This document shows, in pieces, positions 49,768 to 58,554 of a stretch of 64,000 bases of DNA. How positions within the stretch are numbered: position 1 is the stretch's first letter; the number at the start of each line of letters is the position of its first letter. Location: positions 144,121 through 208,120 of the forward strand of contig DASSPH010000067.1 in NCBI GenBank assembly GCA_035699745.1, given 5' to 3'. This DNA is from Vicinamibacterales bacterium (GTDB taxonomy: Bacteria; Acidobacteriota; Vicinamibacteria; Vicinamibacterales; 2-12-FULL-66-21). The position numbers and the translations under genes were made by a program. The notes below the pieces were generated by a model, which made no database searches, had not been told where the DNA came from, and was given only the letters and a program-made list of their open reading frames with translations.

Positions 49768-52206
49768 ATGGCTGGCGTGGAATCCTGGATAAGAGACTTC
49801 AAGCACGCGGCGCGCGGCCTGGCCCGCACCCCCGGCTTCACGCTCACCGTCGTGGCGACGCTCGCGCTCGCCATCGGCGCGAATGCCTCCATATTCAGCA
49901 TCGTCAAGGTGGTGCTGCTCGAGCCCTTGCCGTATCCGCACGCCGAGCGGCTCGTCCACGTTGGCGGCACGGCGCCGGGGACCGATCAGCCCGAGGAGTT
50001 CGGCGTTCCGGACGAGCTGTACTTCGCATACCGCGACGGCGTGCCGGGAATCGAGGACGCGGGCATCTACGGGATCGGGTCGTCGACCACTCGCGCGGAA
50101 GGCCAGGTCGACCAGCTGTTCGTGACCCAGGCCACGCCGTCGGTCTTCACCACGCTTGGGGCCGTGCCGCTGCTCGGGCGGCTGCCTGCCGATACGGACG
50201 ACGGGCGCGTCGTCGCCCTCAGCCATTGGCTGTGGGAGAACTGGTTCCATTCCGATCCGAACGTCATCGGCAAGAGCTACTTCTTCGCCGGACAGAACCG
50301 CCAGGTGATCGGCGTCATGCGGCCGGAGTTCCGCTTTCCCGACGAGCGCGTCGCCTTCTGGGTGCCGCTCGCGATTCGGCCGGCGCAGGTGACGCCGGGC
50401 GGGTTCGGGCCGCGCATGATCGCGCGGATGCGGCCGGGAGCCGATCGCGCGGCGCTGGTGGCGCAGATGGAACCGCTCGCGCGCCGCGTCCAGCAGCGGC
50501 TGGGCGGACCCGCGCCCTACGCCCGGATCATGGAGCGACACCGGCCGGTGGTGAAGCCACTGCGCGACCAGATGGTCGGCAAGATCGCCGGCGCACTCTG
50601 GATTCTGCTCGGCACGGTGGGCATCGTGTTTCTGGTCGCGTGCGTGAACATCGCCAACCTGTTCACGGTCCGCGCGGAGAACCGCCGAGTCGAACTGTCG
50701 GTGCGCCGCGCACTGGGCGCGCGGCGAGCCGATCTCGTGCGTCCGCAATTGACCGAGGCGCTCCTTCTTGCCGCAGCGGGCGGGGCCGCCGGCGCGCTCA
50801 TCGCGTGGATTGGCGTCCCGCTCCTCGTCAAGGCGGCGCCTGATGCGGTTGCGGGCGGATTTGCCGGCGCCCCCATTCCCGGACTCGCCACGGCGCACCT
50901 CGATCGCTGGTCGCTGCTCTTCACGGCCGGCATTTCGGTCCTGGCCGCGTGTGCCTTCGGCCTGCTGCCGGCGTTCCGCGCGTCGGGCCCGCGGCTGGGC
51001 ACTCTCCAGCAGGCCGGCCGCGGCATCGTCGGCCGCGGCAGCGTGACCCGCGACGCGCTCGTCGCGCTCCAGACCGCCTCGGCGCTCGTGCTGCTCGTCG
51101 GCGCCGCGCTGCTCATGCGGAGCGTGGTGCAGCTCAGTCGAGTCGACGCCGGGTACGAAACGAAAGGGATCTTCACGTTTCAAATCGCGGCCGGCGGGCC
51201 CGATCTGAACAACCGCGCCGCGGTCTCGCGGTTCCAGTACGTCTTCATGGATCGCCTGGCCGCATTGCCGGGCGTCGAGTCCGTCGGGTTCATCTCGACA
51301 CTGCCGCTCGACGAGGGCGCGGGGAGCGTGAACGTCACGACGCGCAGGATTCAGGCCAGCGGCGCGGAAGCGCCGCTGGTGCGGAACGCGGCCGCCGGCG
51401 GCAAGTACTTCCAGACCATGGGGATCGAACTCGAGCGCGGGCGGTACTTCGAGCGGATGGAAGAGGAGCTGGGCACGCCGAACGTCATCATCAGCGAAAC
51501 GGCCGCGAACGTCCTGTTTCCCGGCGAAGAGCCGCTCGGTCAGCAGATCCGCCCGGCTGCGTCCACCAACGACATTTGGTACACCGTCATCGGCGTCGTC
51601 GAGGACGTTCTGGTCGACGATCTCCGCCGTACGTCGCGCGAGCCGATGGTGTACCTGCCTGGCGCGTCGACGTCACCCGCGTACGTAATCAAGTCCGCGC
51701 GGGCCGACACGCTCGCTCCCGAGGTCCGCGCCATCATCCGGGAAGTGGTCCCGCAATCGCCGATGTATCGCGTATTCACGATGCAGGACCTCGCCGCGAA
51801 GGCGACGGCCACCTTGTCGTTCACGATGATCATGGTCAGCATTGCCGCGGTCCTCGCGCTCATTCTCGGCGCCGTCGGCCTCTACGCGGTGCTGTCCTAC
51901 GGAGTGACGCGGCGGACGCAGGAGATCGGCGTGCGGATGGCCCTGGGCGCCGCGGCACAGTCGGTGCGCTGGATGTTCGTCTGGCAGGGCACGCGCGTGG
52001 CGCTCGCCGGTGTGGCCGCGGGAGCGCTGGCCGCGATGGCGCTCACACGTTACATCCAGACGCTGCTCTTCGGCGTGGCGCGGCTGGACCCGCTCGCGTT
52101 CGCCGGAATGTCCGCGGTGATGCTGGCCGTGGCGTTCCTGGCCAGCTACGTTCCGGCGCGCCGCGCGTCCCGTGTCGATCCTCTCGTTGCACTGCGCCGT
52201 GAATAG
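49768..52206 (+). CDS. ADOP-family MacB-type permease without prefix domain
   Basis: 812 residues, MAGVESWIRDFKHAARGLAR start. Helix 1 reads LALAIGANASIFSIVKVVLL, the middle block WILLGTVGIVFLVACVNIAN with VELSVRRALGARRADLVRPQ, the last block AVGLYAVLSYGVTRRTQEIG with VRMALGAAAQSVRWMFVW, and the tail YVPARRASRVDPLVALRRE. The cytoplasmic prefix and an adjacent PadR gene are both absent. It lies 21 bases upstream of a small secreted-protein gene, which may be its partner, and heads the plus-strand run that continues into the sigma-factor/ABC train. Confidence 0.92.
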   Translation: MAGVESWIRDFKHAARGLARTPGFTLTVVATLALAIGANASIFSIVKVVLLEPLPYPHAERLVHVGGTAPGTDQPEEFGVPDELYFAYRDGVPGIEDAGIYGIGSSTTRAEGQVDQLFVTQATPSVFTTLGAVPLLGRLPADTDDGRVVALSHWLWENWFHSDPNVIGKSYFFAGQNRQVIGVMRPEFRFPDERVAFWVPLAIRPAQVTPGGFGPRMIARMRPGADRAALVAQMEPLARRVQQRLGGPAPYARIMERHRPVVKPLRDQMVGKIAGALWILLGTVGIVFLVACVNIANLFTVRAENRRVELSVRRALGARRADLVRPQLTEALLLAAAGGAAGALIAWIGVPLLVKAAPDAVAGGFAGAPIPGLATAHLDRWSLLFTAGISVLAACAFGLLPAFRASGPRLGTLQQAGRGIVGRGSVTRDALVALQTASALVLLVGAALLMRSVVQLSRVDAGYETKGIFTFQIAAGGPDLNNRAAVSRFQYVFMDRLAALPGVESVGFISTLPLDEGAGSVNVTTRRIQASGAEAPLVRNAAAGGKYFQTMGIELERGRYFERMEEELGTPNVIISETAANVLFPGEEPLGQQIRPAASTNDIWYTVIGVVEDVLVDDLRRTSREPMVYLPGASTSPAYVIKSARADTLAPEVRAIIREVVPQSPMYRVFTMQDLAAKATATLSFTMIMVSIAAVLALILGAVGLYAVLSYGVTRRTQEIGVRMALGAAAQSVRWMFVWQGTRVALAGVAAGALAAMALTRYIQTLLFGVARLDPLAFAGMSAVMLAVAFLASYVPARRASRVDPLVALRRE

Positions 52207-52227
52207 TCCCCAGGAAAAGAGACCCAG

Positions 52228-52632
52228 ATGAAGAGACTTGTCCTCGTCGCCACCGTCCTGCTCGGCCTCGCGCCGGCCGCCGCCGCTCAAACCTCCGCCA
52301 GCTTCACGGGCAAGTGGGAAGGCACCCTGACGATGCAGCGCCCCGACGGCACGGAAGGCGATGCGAACCCGGCGGAGTTCAACCTGACCCAGAAGGGGAA
52401 GGTGCTTTCCGGCACGGCGGGGCCGCCCGAGCGGCAGCGACCGATTGAGAAAGGGGCCGTCAACGCCGGCAAGGCCACCTTCGAGGTGCAGCAGCCGGAC
52501 GGCCCGCTGTTCAAGTTCACGCTGACCATCGTCAAGGGACGCCTGCAGGGGGAGATGACCGGTGAGCGCGACGGCGTCGTGCGGGGCCGCGCCAGGATCG
52601 ATGCCGCGAAAGAAGCCGCGAAGGGAAAATGA
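52228..52632 (+). CDS. Small secreted beta-rich protein
   Basis: 134 residues. The signal peptide (MKRLVLVATVLLGLAPAAAA, cleaved near AQ) is followed by about 110 residues of alternating beta strands: FTGKWEGTLTMQRPDG, FNLTQKGKVLSGTAGP, KATFEVQQPDGPLFKFTLTI, LQGEMTGERDGVVRG. It resembles small lipocalin-like domains found in acidobacterial secreted proteins; no residues point to a ligand. A purine-rich AGGAAAAGAGA precedes the ATG. It lies 21 bases downstream of the ADOP permease and is probably expressed with it; a 59-base gap separates it from the sigma-factor gene. Confidence 0.75.
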   Translation: MKRLVLVATVLLGLAPAAAAQTSASFTGKWEGTLTMQRPDGTEGDANPAEFNLTQKGKVLSGTAGPPERQRPIEKGAVNAGKATFEVQQPDGPLFKFTLTIVKGRLQGEMTGERDGVVRGRARIDAAKEAAKGK

Positions 52633-52691
52633 GCGCGGAGGCCGTGTAATAGTAGGCCTCCTCGCGCGTCACAGCTGGTAAGGCGGACGAG

Positions 52692-53222
52692 GTGATCACA
52701 GCCAGCGCACGCGTTGACGAGCTTCCCATTCACGGCATGACGACCACGACCCCGCCCGCGGGGTTCGCCGAGCTCTACGAGCGCCACTACGAGGCGGTCT
52801 ACCGGGCAGCGCTCCGCGTCACGGGCAATCCGGCCGACGCCGAAGACGTCCTGCAGACGGTCTTCCTCCGCGTCCTGGCCACCGGCGCTGAGGCCGACGA
52901 GGTGATGCGGCCGAACGCCTATTTCAAGCGCGCCGCCGTCAACGCCGCGGTGGACGTGCTGCGGCGCCGCGAGTTTCGCGCGGATGCGGTTTACGACGAT
53001 CGCGCGCCGCACGCCGCCGTCCACACGCCGTTTCTGTTGAAGGAACGGCTTCGGCGCGCCATCGCGACCCTCGACCGCGACGACGCAAGCCTGTTCCTGC
53101 TGCGTCACGTCGAGGGGCTGACGAACGACGAACTGGCGGGGTTGTTCCGGTTGGAGAAGAACAACGTGGCCGTGAGGCTCCATCGAATCCGGCAGCGGCT
53201 GCAGGCCGAGATGGAGCGCTAG
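52692..53222 (+). CDS. ECF-type sigma-70 family RNA polymerase sigma factor
   Basis: 176 residues from a GTG at 52692 (an ATG at 52737 is a possible start). Region 2: FAELYERHYEAVYRAALRVT, GNPADAEDVLQTVFLRVLA, RPNAYFKRAAVNAAVDVLRR. Region 4: LKERLRRAIATLDRDDASLF, LLRHVEGLTNDELAGLF, KNNVAVRLHRIRQRLQ. The DAEDVLQTVFLR and LTNDELAGLF motifs are typical for ECF sigma factors. Its membrane anti-sigma partner is 69 bases downstream, then four ABC genes; the sigma factor probably directs transcription of this train, although I find no obvious repeated promoter motif. Confidence 0.9.
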   Translation: MITASARVDELPIHGMTTTTPPAGFAELYERHYEAVYRAALRVTGNPADAEDVLQTVFLRVLATGAEADEVMRPNAYFKRAAVNAAVDVLRRREFRADAVYDDRAPHAAVHTPFLLKERLRRAIATLDRDDASLFLLRHVEGLTNDELAGLFRLEKNNVAVRLHRIRQRLQAEMER

Positions 53223-53291
53223 ACGCGGGCGTATAGGGGAGTCCGAGGGGGGAAGCCCATCGGAGATAGGGAAGATAGAAGGAGTATGGAC

Positions 53292-55724
53292 ATGTCGGAC
53301 GATCGTCTCGATCGAGCGCTTCAGGAGATGGCAGACGAACACGTGGACGCCGCCGCGCTCGACGCGGCGCGGGCGCGCGTGCTTGCGAACCTGACGAACG
53401 CCGGCGGCGCCACGTGTGCGGAGTTCCGGCAGGACTTGCGCGCCTATCTCGCGGACGAGCTCCCGGGCGGCCGGCGGATGCTCGTCCAGGACCATCTCAG
53501 TCGCTGTCCCGGCTGCCGCGGCCGCATCGCCGAGATGAAAGGCGAGAGGACCGTCGTTGCGATGCCGCAGCGTTCCTCCTCCCGCTGGGTGCAACGAGGA
53601 GCCCTCGCCGCGGCAGCCGCGCTCGTCCTTTCGGTTCTTTACCTCGGACGCGGCACCATCGATCGCCTGATGGCGCCCGGCGGTCCGCGCGCCACGGTGG
53701 TCGCCGCCGAGGGAGGCCTCTACCGGCTGAGCGAAGGTTCGCTCACCGCCGGCGCCACCATCGGCGAGCGTGAGGCGGTCCGCACCGGTCCGGGAGCGCA
53801 CGCGGTGCTGCGGCTGGCGGACGGATCCGTCGTCGACGTCAACGAGCGAACCGAGCTCTTCGTCACGGCCGCGTGGAGCGGGCAGGCGATTCACCTGCAG
53901 CGCGGCGACGTCATCGTCAAGGCGGCGAAACAGCGCCGCGGGCGGCTGCAGGTTCTGACCCGCGATTCGATCGCGTCGGTGAAAGGCACCGTGTTCGCGG
54001 TCTCGGCCGGCATGGGTGGATCGGTCGTTTCCGTCGTCGAAGGGTCGGTGGCGGTGAACCAGCCGGGCAGGGACGTGCTTCTCAGTCCCGGGCAGCAGGC
54101 CGCTTCCTTCGCGGGGCTGGAGAGTTCGGTCGCGGAAGCCGTGTCGTGGAGTCCCGACGCGGCCGCCTACCTCGAGCTGCTCCGGTCGTTCGTGAAGATC
54201 GAACGGGAGCTGGCGAACGTTCCCGCCGTGCTGCGGACCGACTCCGCGCTGCTGTCGTATCTGCCCGCAGGCGCGATCGTCTACGGCACCGTCCCCAATC
54301 CGGGCCTCACGATCGATCGCGCGATCGTGCTCGCCGAGGAGCAGTCGGCGCAGAACGCGACGTTCGCGGCGTGGTGGAATTCCCAGACCGGCCGCGAGCT
54401 GAAACAGATGGTGGAGCGCATCCAGTCGGTGAATCCGCTGCTGGGTGACGAGCTCGTCTTCTGTGCGAGCGCCGCCGGCACGGGTGATCCCCTTCCGATG
54501 GTGATGGCCCGCGTGCAGCCGGGCAAACGCGCGGAGCTCGCAAGCGCGCTGGCGGGGCTGTTCGCGGCGGCCGGCGACTCCGGCCAATCCACCGCGTATT
54601 CCGTGTCCGAGGATCTGATGGTCGTGTCGGACTCGCAGTCGCACCTGGCGTGGGCGCTCGCGCATCTCGGGCAGGGTGCCGGCTCTCCCTTTGCGACAGC
54701 GATCAAGCAGCGCTACGAGCGCGGCGTCGGCTGGCTGTTCGGGATGGACGCGCCGCCGGTCGTGACGATGGCGGCCGGAGACGACGCGCCTCCGATCGAG
54801 TTTGCCGGCATGGTGGGCATGAAGTACGTTTTCGTCGAGCAGCGTGCGCCGTCGGGTGCGCCGGAGAACGAGATCACGTTCGCGTTCCAGGGGGAGCGAT
54901 CCGGACTGGCGGCGTGGCTCGCCGACGCGGGTTCCGGGGGCGCGGCGGAGTACCTGCCGGCCGACGCCCTCGCGGCCGGCTACGTGTCGACGCGCGAGCC
55001 GTTGCAGCTCTTCGAGGAGCTCACCTCCCAGATCACCAAGGCGGCGCCGGACTTCCAGCGCGGTCTCGCGACGCTGGACGAGAAGCTCGGCGCCGGCTTC
55101 GTCCAGAACCTGACTGCCGCCCTGGGGACCGAGTCGGCACTCGCGCTGACCGGACTCACCGCCACCGGCCCGTCATGGGTGCTCGCCAGCGTCGTCAACA
55201 ACCCGGCGGTCATCGACAGCTCGCTGGCGAAGCTGATGGAGACGGTCAACGCGGAGCTTGGACCCGACGAACAGGCCAGGCGGATCGTTCTGACGCAGGA
55301 GACCGCGAACGGGCGGACGTGGACCACGCTGAAACCGGGAGGACTGCCGATCGGCGTCACCTGGACGTACGATCGGGGCTACCTCGTGGCGGCGTCGGAC
55401 CGGGCGGTCGCCGAGCGGGCCATCGCGACCCGGAGCGGCGGCGGCCAGCTCGTATGGTCGCCGGAGTTCCTCGGCCAGCTTCCGTCATCGGCCGGACTCC
55501 ATCCGTCTGCGTTCGCCTGGCTGAACGCGAAGGGGGCGCTCGGCCTGGTGTCCACCGTGGCCCCGAACTCCCCGTTCGGCGAGCTGCTCGCCGGCCGCGA
55601 TCCGATACTCGTGGTGTTCGACGGAACGCCGGAACGGATCCATGCGGCCAGCCGTACTCGTATCTCCGGGTTGATCATGGACGCGATGCTGCTCCAGGGT
55701 CTGGGCGGGGCGGCCCGGCAATAG
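53292..55724 (+). CDS. Anti-sigma/FecR-domain membrane protein with DUF3352-like C-terminus
   Basis: 810 residues. Residues 1-85 form a zinc anti-sigma-type domain (CAEFRQDLRAYLADELPGG, HLSRCPGC: His68, Cys72, Cys75). One membrane helix lies at 102-119 (RGALAAAAALVLSVLYLG). Residues about 135-255 are a FecR-like periplasmic domain (VRTGPGAHAVLRLADGSVVD, IASVKGTVFAVSAGMGGSVV, VVEGSVAVN). Residues 300-810 resemble DUF3352-type proteins (SYLPAGAIVYGTVPNPGLTI, NPLLGDELVFCASAAG, TESALALTGLTATGPSWVLA). The ATG at 53292 is chosen because AAGGAG lies 7 bases upstream. It would hold the upstream sigma factor inactive and release it on a periplasmic cue. The large C-terminal region is unusual for an anti-sigma factor. 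Confidence 0.82.
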   Translation: MSDDRLDRALQEMADEHVDAAALDAARARVLANLTNAGGATCAEFRQDLRAYLADELPGGRRMLVQDHLSRCPGCRGRIAEMKGERTVVAMPQRSSSRWVQRGALAAAAALVLSVLYLGRGTIDRLMAPGGPRATVVAAEGGLYRLSEGSLTAGATIGEREAVRTGPGAHAVLRLADGSVVDVNERTELFVTAAWSGQAIHLQRGDVIVKAAKQRRGRLQVLTRDSIASVKGTVFAVSAGMGGSVVSVVEGSVAVNQPGRDVLLSPGQQAASFAGLESSVAEAVSWSPDAAAYLELLRSFVKIERELANVPAVLRTDSALLSYLPAGAIVYGTVPNPGLTIDRAIVLAEEQSAQNATFAAWWNSQTGRELKQMVERIQSVNPLLGDELVFCASAAGTGDPLPMVMARVQPGKRAELASALAGLFAAAGDSGQSTAYSVSEDLMVVSDSQSHLAWALAHLGQGAGSPFATAIKQRYERGVGWLFGMDAPPVVTMAAGDDAPPIEFAGMVGMKYVFVEQRAPSGAPENEITFAFQGERSGLAAWLADAGSGGAAEYLPADALAAGYVSTREPLQLFEELTSQITKAAPDFQRGLATLDEKLGAGFVQNLTAALGTESALALTGLTATGPSWVLASVVNNPAVIDSSLAKLMETVNAELGPDEQARRIVLTQETANGRTWTTLKPGGLPIGVTWTYDRGYLVAASDRAVAERAIATRSGGGQLVWSPEFLGQLPSSAGLHPSAFAWLNAKGALGLVSTVAPNSPFGELLAGRDPILVVFDGTPERIHAASRTRISGLIMDAMLLQGLGGAARQ

Positions 55725-55729
55725 ACCAC

Positions 55730-56737
55730 TTGGAAAACACTGCCGTCGTCGAACTCGAGAACCTGAAAGTCACGCTGGGACGGCGGGAGATCCTCCACGG
55801 GATCACCTGCCGTCTCGGCGTTTCCGGCACAGGAAAGGCGGTGGGCCTGCTCGGGCCCAACGGGGCGGGCAAGTCTACGCTGATCCAGACGCTCCTCGGC
55901 TTTCTTCCTCCCAGCGGCGGCCGCGCGCGCATCCTCGGCCTCGATTCCCGCCGCACCATGGGGGAAGCCCGGTCGAGGATCGGCTACATGCCCGAGAACG
56001 ACTCGTTCATCGGGGAGATGACGGCCGTCACCTTCCTCCGCCAGATGGCGGAGCTGTCGGGCCTCCCGCCGAAAGCCGCGCTGGAGAAGGCGCACGAAGT
56101 CCTGTTCCATGTGGGACTCGGCGAGGCGCGATACCGCGAGCTGCGGACCTACTCGTACGGCATGAAACAGATGGCCAAGCTCGCGCAGGCGATCGTCCAC
56201 GGGCCAGAGCTCGTCGTGCTCGACGAGCCCACCAACGGGCTCGATCCGGCCGCGCGCCGGCGGATGCTGAAGCTGATCACCGAAATGAAAGAGGAGCAGG
56301 GGATGCACGTGCTCGTCTGTTCTCACCTGCTGCGCGACATCGAGCAGGTGTGCGACGAAGCGGTCATCCTCAAGGACGGCATGATCGTCCATCACTGCAA
56401 TCTCGAAGCAGAGCGCAAGTCGAACAAGTCGTTCGTCGAGCTGGAGGTCACGGGCGACGATCGGAACCTCCGCGCGTCTCTGCCGGAGATCGGCGCCGAA
56501 GGCGTTGCCGAAGGGGCCGGCCGCTGGCGCATCGTCCTGCCGGCGGGCGTCGAGGTCGAGGCGATCTGGGGACTGGCGACGAGGCAGAACCTGCTGGTGA
56601 GGAAACTGACTCACCGCCGCGACACGCTCGAGGAGATCTTCCTGAAGGCGATGGGCCACTTGTCGCAGACGCCGGGGGAGGTCGCGGCGCTCGACCCCTC
56701 GACTCGCTCGGGCCCGCTCGGAACAGGCGGCGTCTAG
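55730..56737 (+). CDS. ABC transporter ATP-binding protein (ABC-2 type)
   Basis: 335 residues from a TTG at 55730 (LENTAVVELENLKVTLGRRE), 5 bases after the anti-sigma stop. Walker A GPNGAGKST (42-50), signature YSYGMKQ in place of LSGGQ, Walker B LVVLDEPTNGLDP, switch histidine in VLVCSHLLRDIEQ. A C-terminal regulatory region of about 90 residues follows (FVELEVTGDDRNLRASLPEI, LLVRKLTHRRDTLEEIFLKA). It is an ATPase of the exporter type that drives ABC-2 permeases; the immediate partner is probably the permease that starts at the next base (56738). Confidence 0.92.
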   Translation: MENTAVVELENLKVTLGRREILHGITCRLGVSGTGKAVGLLGPNGAGKSTLIQTLLGFLPPSGGRARILGLDSRRTMGEARSRIGYMPENDSFIGEMTAVTFLRQMAELSGLPPKAALEKAHEVLFHVGLGEARYRELRTYSYGMKQMAKLAQAIVHGPELVVLDEPTNGLDPAARRRMLKLITEMKEEQGMHVLVCSHLLRDIEQVCDEAVILKDGMIVHHCNLEAERKSNKSFVELEVTGDDRNLRASLPEIGAEGVAEGAGRWRIVLPAGVEVEAIWGLATRQNLLVRKLTHRRDTLEEIFLKAMGHLSQTPGEVAALDPSTRSGPLGTGGV

Positions 56738-57598
56738 GTGGCGGTCTACAAGCGCGGATATCGCCGCTACGACGGTCCGCTGACCGGAGCCTGGACCCGC
56801 TTCATGGTCCTGCCCCGCTACGCGTGGCGTCGGCTGTACCAGCAGCGTCTCGTCATCCTGCTCACGATGGCGGCGTTCGTCTGGCCGCTCCTCTGCGCCG
56901 GCTTCATCTATCTCGCGAACTACGTGGATCTGCTGCAGGGGCTCGACAGCGACTTTCGCGAGTTCATCCAGGTCAACGGCACCTTCTTCTCGATCTTCAT
57001 GTACGTCCAGGCGGCGTGTGCCGTCTTCCTCGCGGCACTGGCTGGTCCCAGTCTCGTGGCGCCGGACCTGGCGAACAACGCGCTGCCGCTCTATTTCAGC
57101 CGTCCGCTGACGCGTTGGAGCTACGCGCTGGCCCGCCTGGCGGTGATCGTCGGCATGCTGTCCGTGATCACGTGGATACCCGGGCTCCTTCTGTTCGCGC
57201 TGCAGGTCGGCCTGGCGGGAGGCTGGTGGTTCGTGGCGAACTGGACGCTCGGCGCAGGGATGGTGGCCGGATTCCTGCTGTGGCTGCTCGTCCTCGGCCT
57301 CGTCGCCATGGCCAGTTCCGCTTACGTGAAGTGGCGGGTCGTGGCCGGCGCGATCAGCCTCGCCTTCTTCTTCATCCTCGCCGGCATCGCCGAGATGATC
57401 GACGAGGTCTTTCGCGTGACGTGGGGCCACATCCTCGATCCGGCGTGGGCGGTCAATCGCGTGTGGTGCGCCCTGCTGGGCGTCGACGCGCCCGAAGGTC
57501 CGGGCGCCGGCGCCTCACTCGCCGCGCTGGCGGTGTTCATCGCCATGCTCGTCGCCGTGATCGAACGCAAGCTGCGGCCGGTCGAGGTCGTCCGATGA
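56738..57598 (+). CDS. ABC-2 type transporter permease
   Basis: 286 residues, GTG start one base after the ATPase stop. Six hydrophobic helices: VILLTMAAFVWPLLCAGFIY, GTFFSIFMYVQAACAVFLAA, ARLAVIVGMLSVITWIPGLL, GAGMVAGFLLWLLVLGLVAM, GAISLAFFFILAGIAEMIDE, LAALAVFIAMLVAVIE. The segment LVAPDLANNALPLYFSRPLT is the usual cytoplasmic coupling element of ABC-2 permeases. The opening KRGYRRYDGPLTG is typical of acidobacterial members. The exported substrate is unknown. It overlaps the next gene by four bases (ATGA), so translation is coupled. Confidence 0.88.
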   Translation: MAVYKRGYRRYDGPLTGAWTRFMVLPRYAWRRLYQQRLVILLTMAAFVWPLLCAGFIYLANYVDLLQGLDSDFREFIQVNGTFFSIFMYVQAACAVFLAALAGPSLVAPDLANNALPLYFSRPLTRWSYALARLAVIVGMLSVITWIPGLLLFALQVGLAGGWWFVANWTLGAGMVAGFLLWLLVLGLVAMASSAYVKWRVVAGAISLAFFFILAGIAEMIDEVFRVTWGHILDPAWAVNRVWCALLGVDAPEGPGAGASLAALAVFIAMLVAVIERKLRPVEVVR

Positions 57599-58554
57599 GC
57601 GCGCCCGGTCCCGTGGCCTCGCCCGAGATCGTCTTCGAAGACGTGTCGAAGTTCTATGGCGAGGTGCTCGGCGTGAATCGCGTCACGCTGAACGTTCCCC
57701 CGGGCATCACCAGCCTCGTCGGACCGAACGGCTCCGGCAAGACGACGCTGATGAACCTGATGACCGGACTGCTGTTTCCCGATCACGGGCGGATCCTCGT
57801 CCGCGGAATCTCTCCGCGAAATCCCGAAGCGCTGATGCGGATCACCGGGTACGCGACGCAGTACGACACCGCGCCGCGCTGGGCGACCGGGTTCACGTTC
57901 ATCACCACCGGCCTGCTGCTCTTCGGCTTCGGCCGCAAAGAGGCGGAAGAGAAGGCGTGGAAGGCGCTCGAGCTCGTGAACCTGACCGAGGCCGCCAGCC
58001 GGAAAGTCGCCGGGTATTCCAAGGGCATGAGACAGCGCGTCCGCCTGGCCCAGGCGATCGCGCACGATCCCGACGTGCTGGTGCTGGACGAGCCCCTGAA
58101 CGGCCTCGACCCGCTGGTCCGCGCCGAAACGATCGCCCTGTTCCACACGTGGGCCGGCGCGGGAAAGCACGTCATCATCTCGAGCCACGTCCTTCAGGAG
58201 GTCGACGTGATCAGCGATCAGGTCGTGCTGATCGCCAACGGCATGATCGTGGCGGAAGGAAAGATCCGCAAGGTGCGCGACGAGATCGACGAGCATCCCA
58301 GCCAGTTCATCGTCCGCTGCCGCGACGCGAACGCGTCCGGCGTCGCGGCGCTGCTGTTCAACGAGGATCACGTCACCGAGATCAAGCTGAACGAAGACCG
58401 GATGGGCCTGCTGGTGATGACCCGCGACCGCGAGCAGTTCGCGCGCGCGCTGGGCCGCATCGCGCTCGACGGCCACCGCATCGAGAGTGTCGTGCCGGCC
58501 GACGAGAACGTGGATGCGCTGTACGAGTATCTGATTGGCGGCGAGTCGCGATGA
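57595..58554 (+). CDS. ABC transporter ATP-binding protein (ABC-2 type), second subunit
   Basis: 319 residues, ATG at 57595. Walker A GPNGSGKTT, Q-loop ATQYD, signature YSKGMRQ, Walker B VLVLDEPLNGLDP, switch histidine in VIISSHVLQEVD. The C-terminal part (PSQFIVRCRDANASGVAALL, MGLLVMTRDREQFARALGRI) is a regulatory region. It is clearly distinct from the ATPase at 55730, so the train encodes either a heterodimeric transporter or two linked transporters. Overlaps by four bases with the genes on both sides. Confidence 0.93.
   Translation: MSAPGPVASPEIVFEDVSKFYGEVLGVNRVTLNVPPGITSLVGPNGSGKTTLMNLMTGLLFPDHGRILVRGISPRNPEALMRITGYATQYDTAPRWATGFTFITTGLLLFGFGRKEAEEKAWKALELVNLTEAASRKVAGYSKGMRQRVRLAQAIAHDPDVLVLDEPLNGLDPLVRAETIALFHTWAGAGKHVIISSHVLQEVDVISDQVVLIANGMIVAEGKIRKVRDEIDEHPSQFIVRCRDANASGVAALLFNEDHVTEIKLNEDRMGLLVMTRDREQFARALGRIALDGHRIESVVPADENVDALYEYLIGGESR

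Noticed and set aside
55730..58554. The two ATPases as partners of the nearby ADOP permeases
   Set aside because: They are ABC-2/exporter-type ATPases overlapping or abutting their own permeases; MacB-type ATPases look different and are adjacent to no ADOP gene here.
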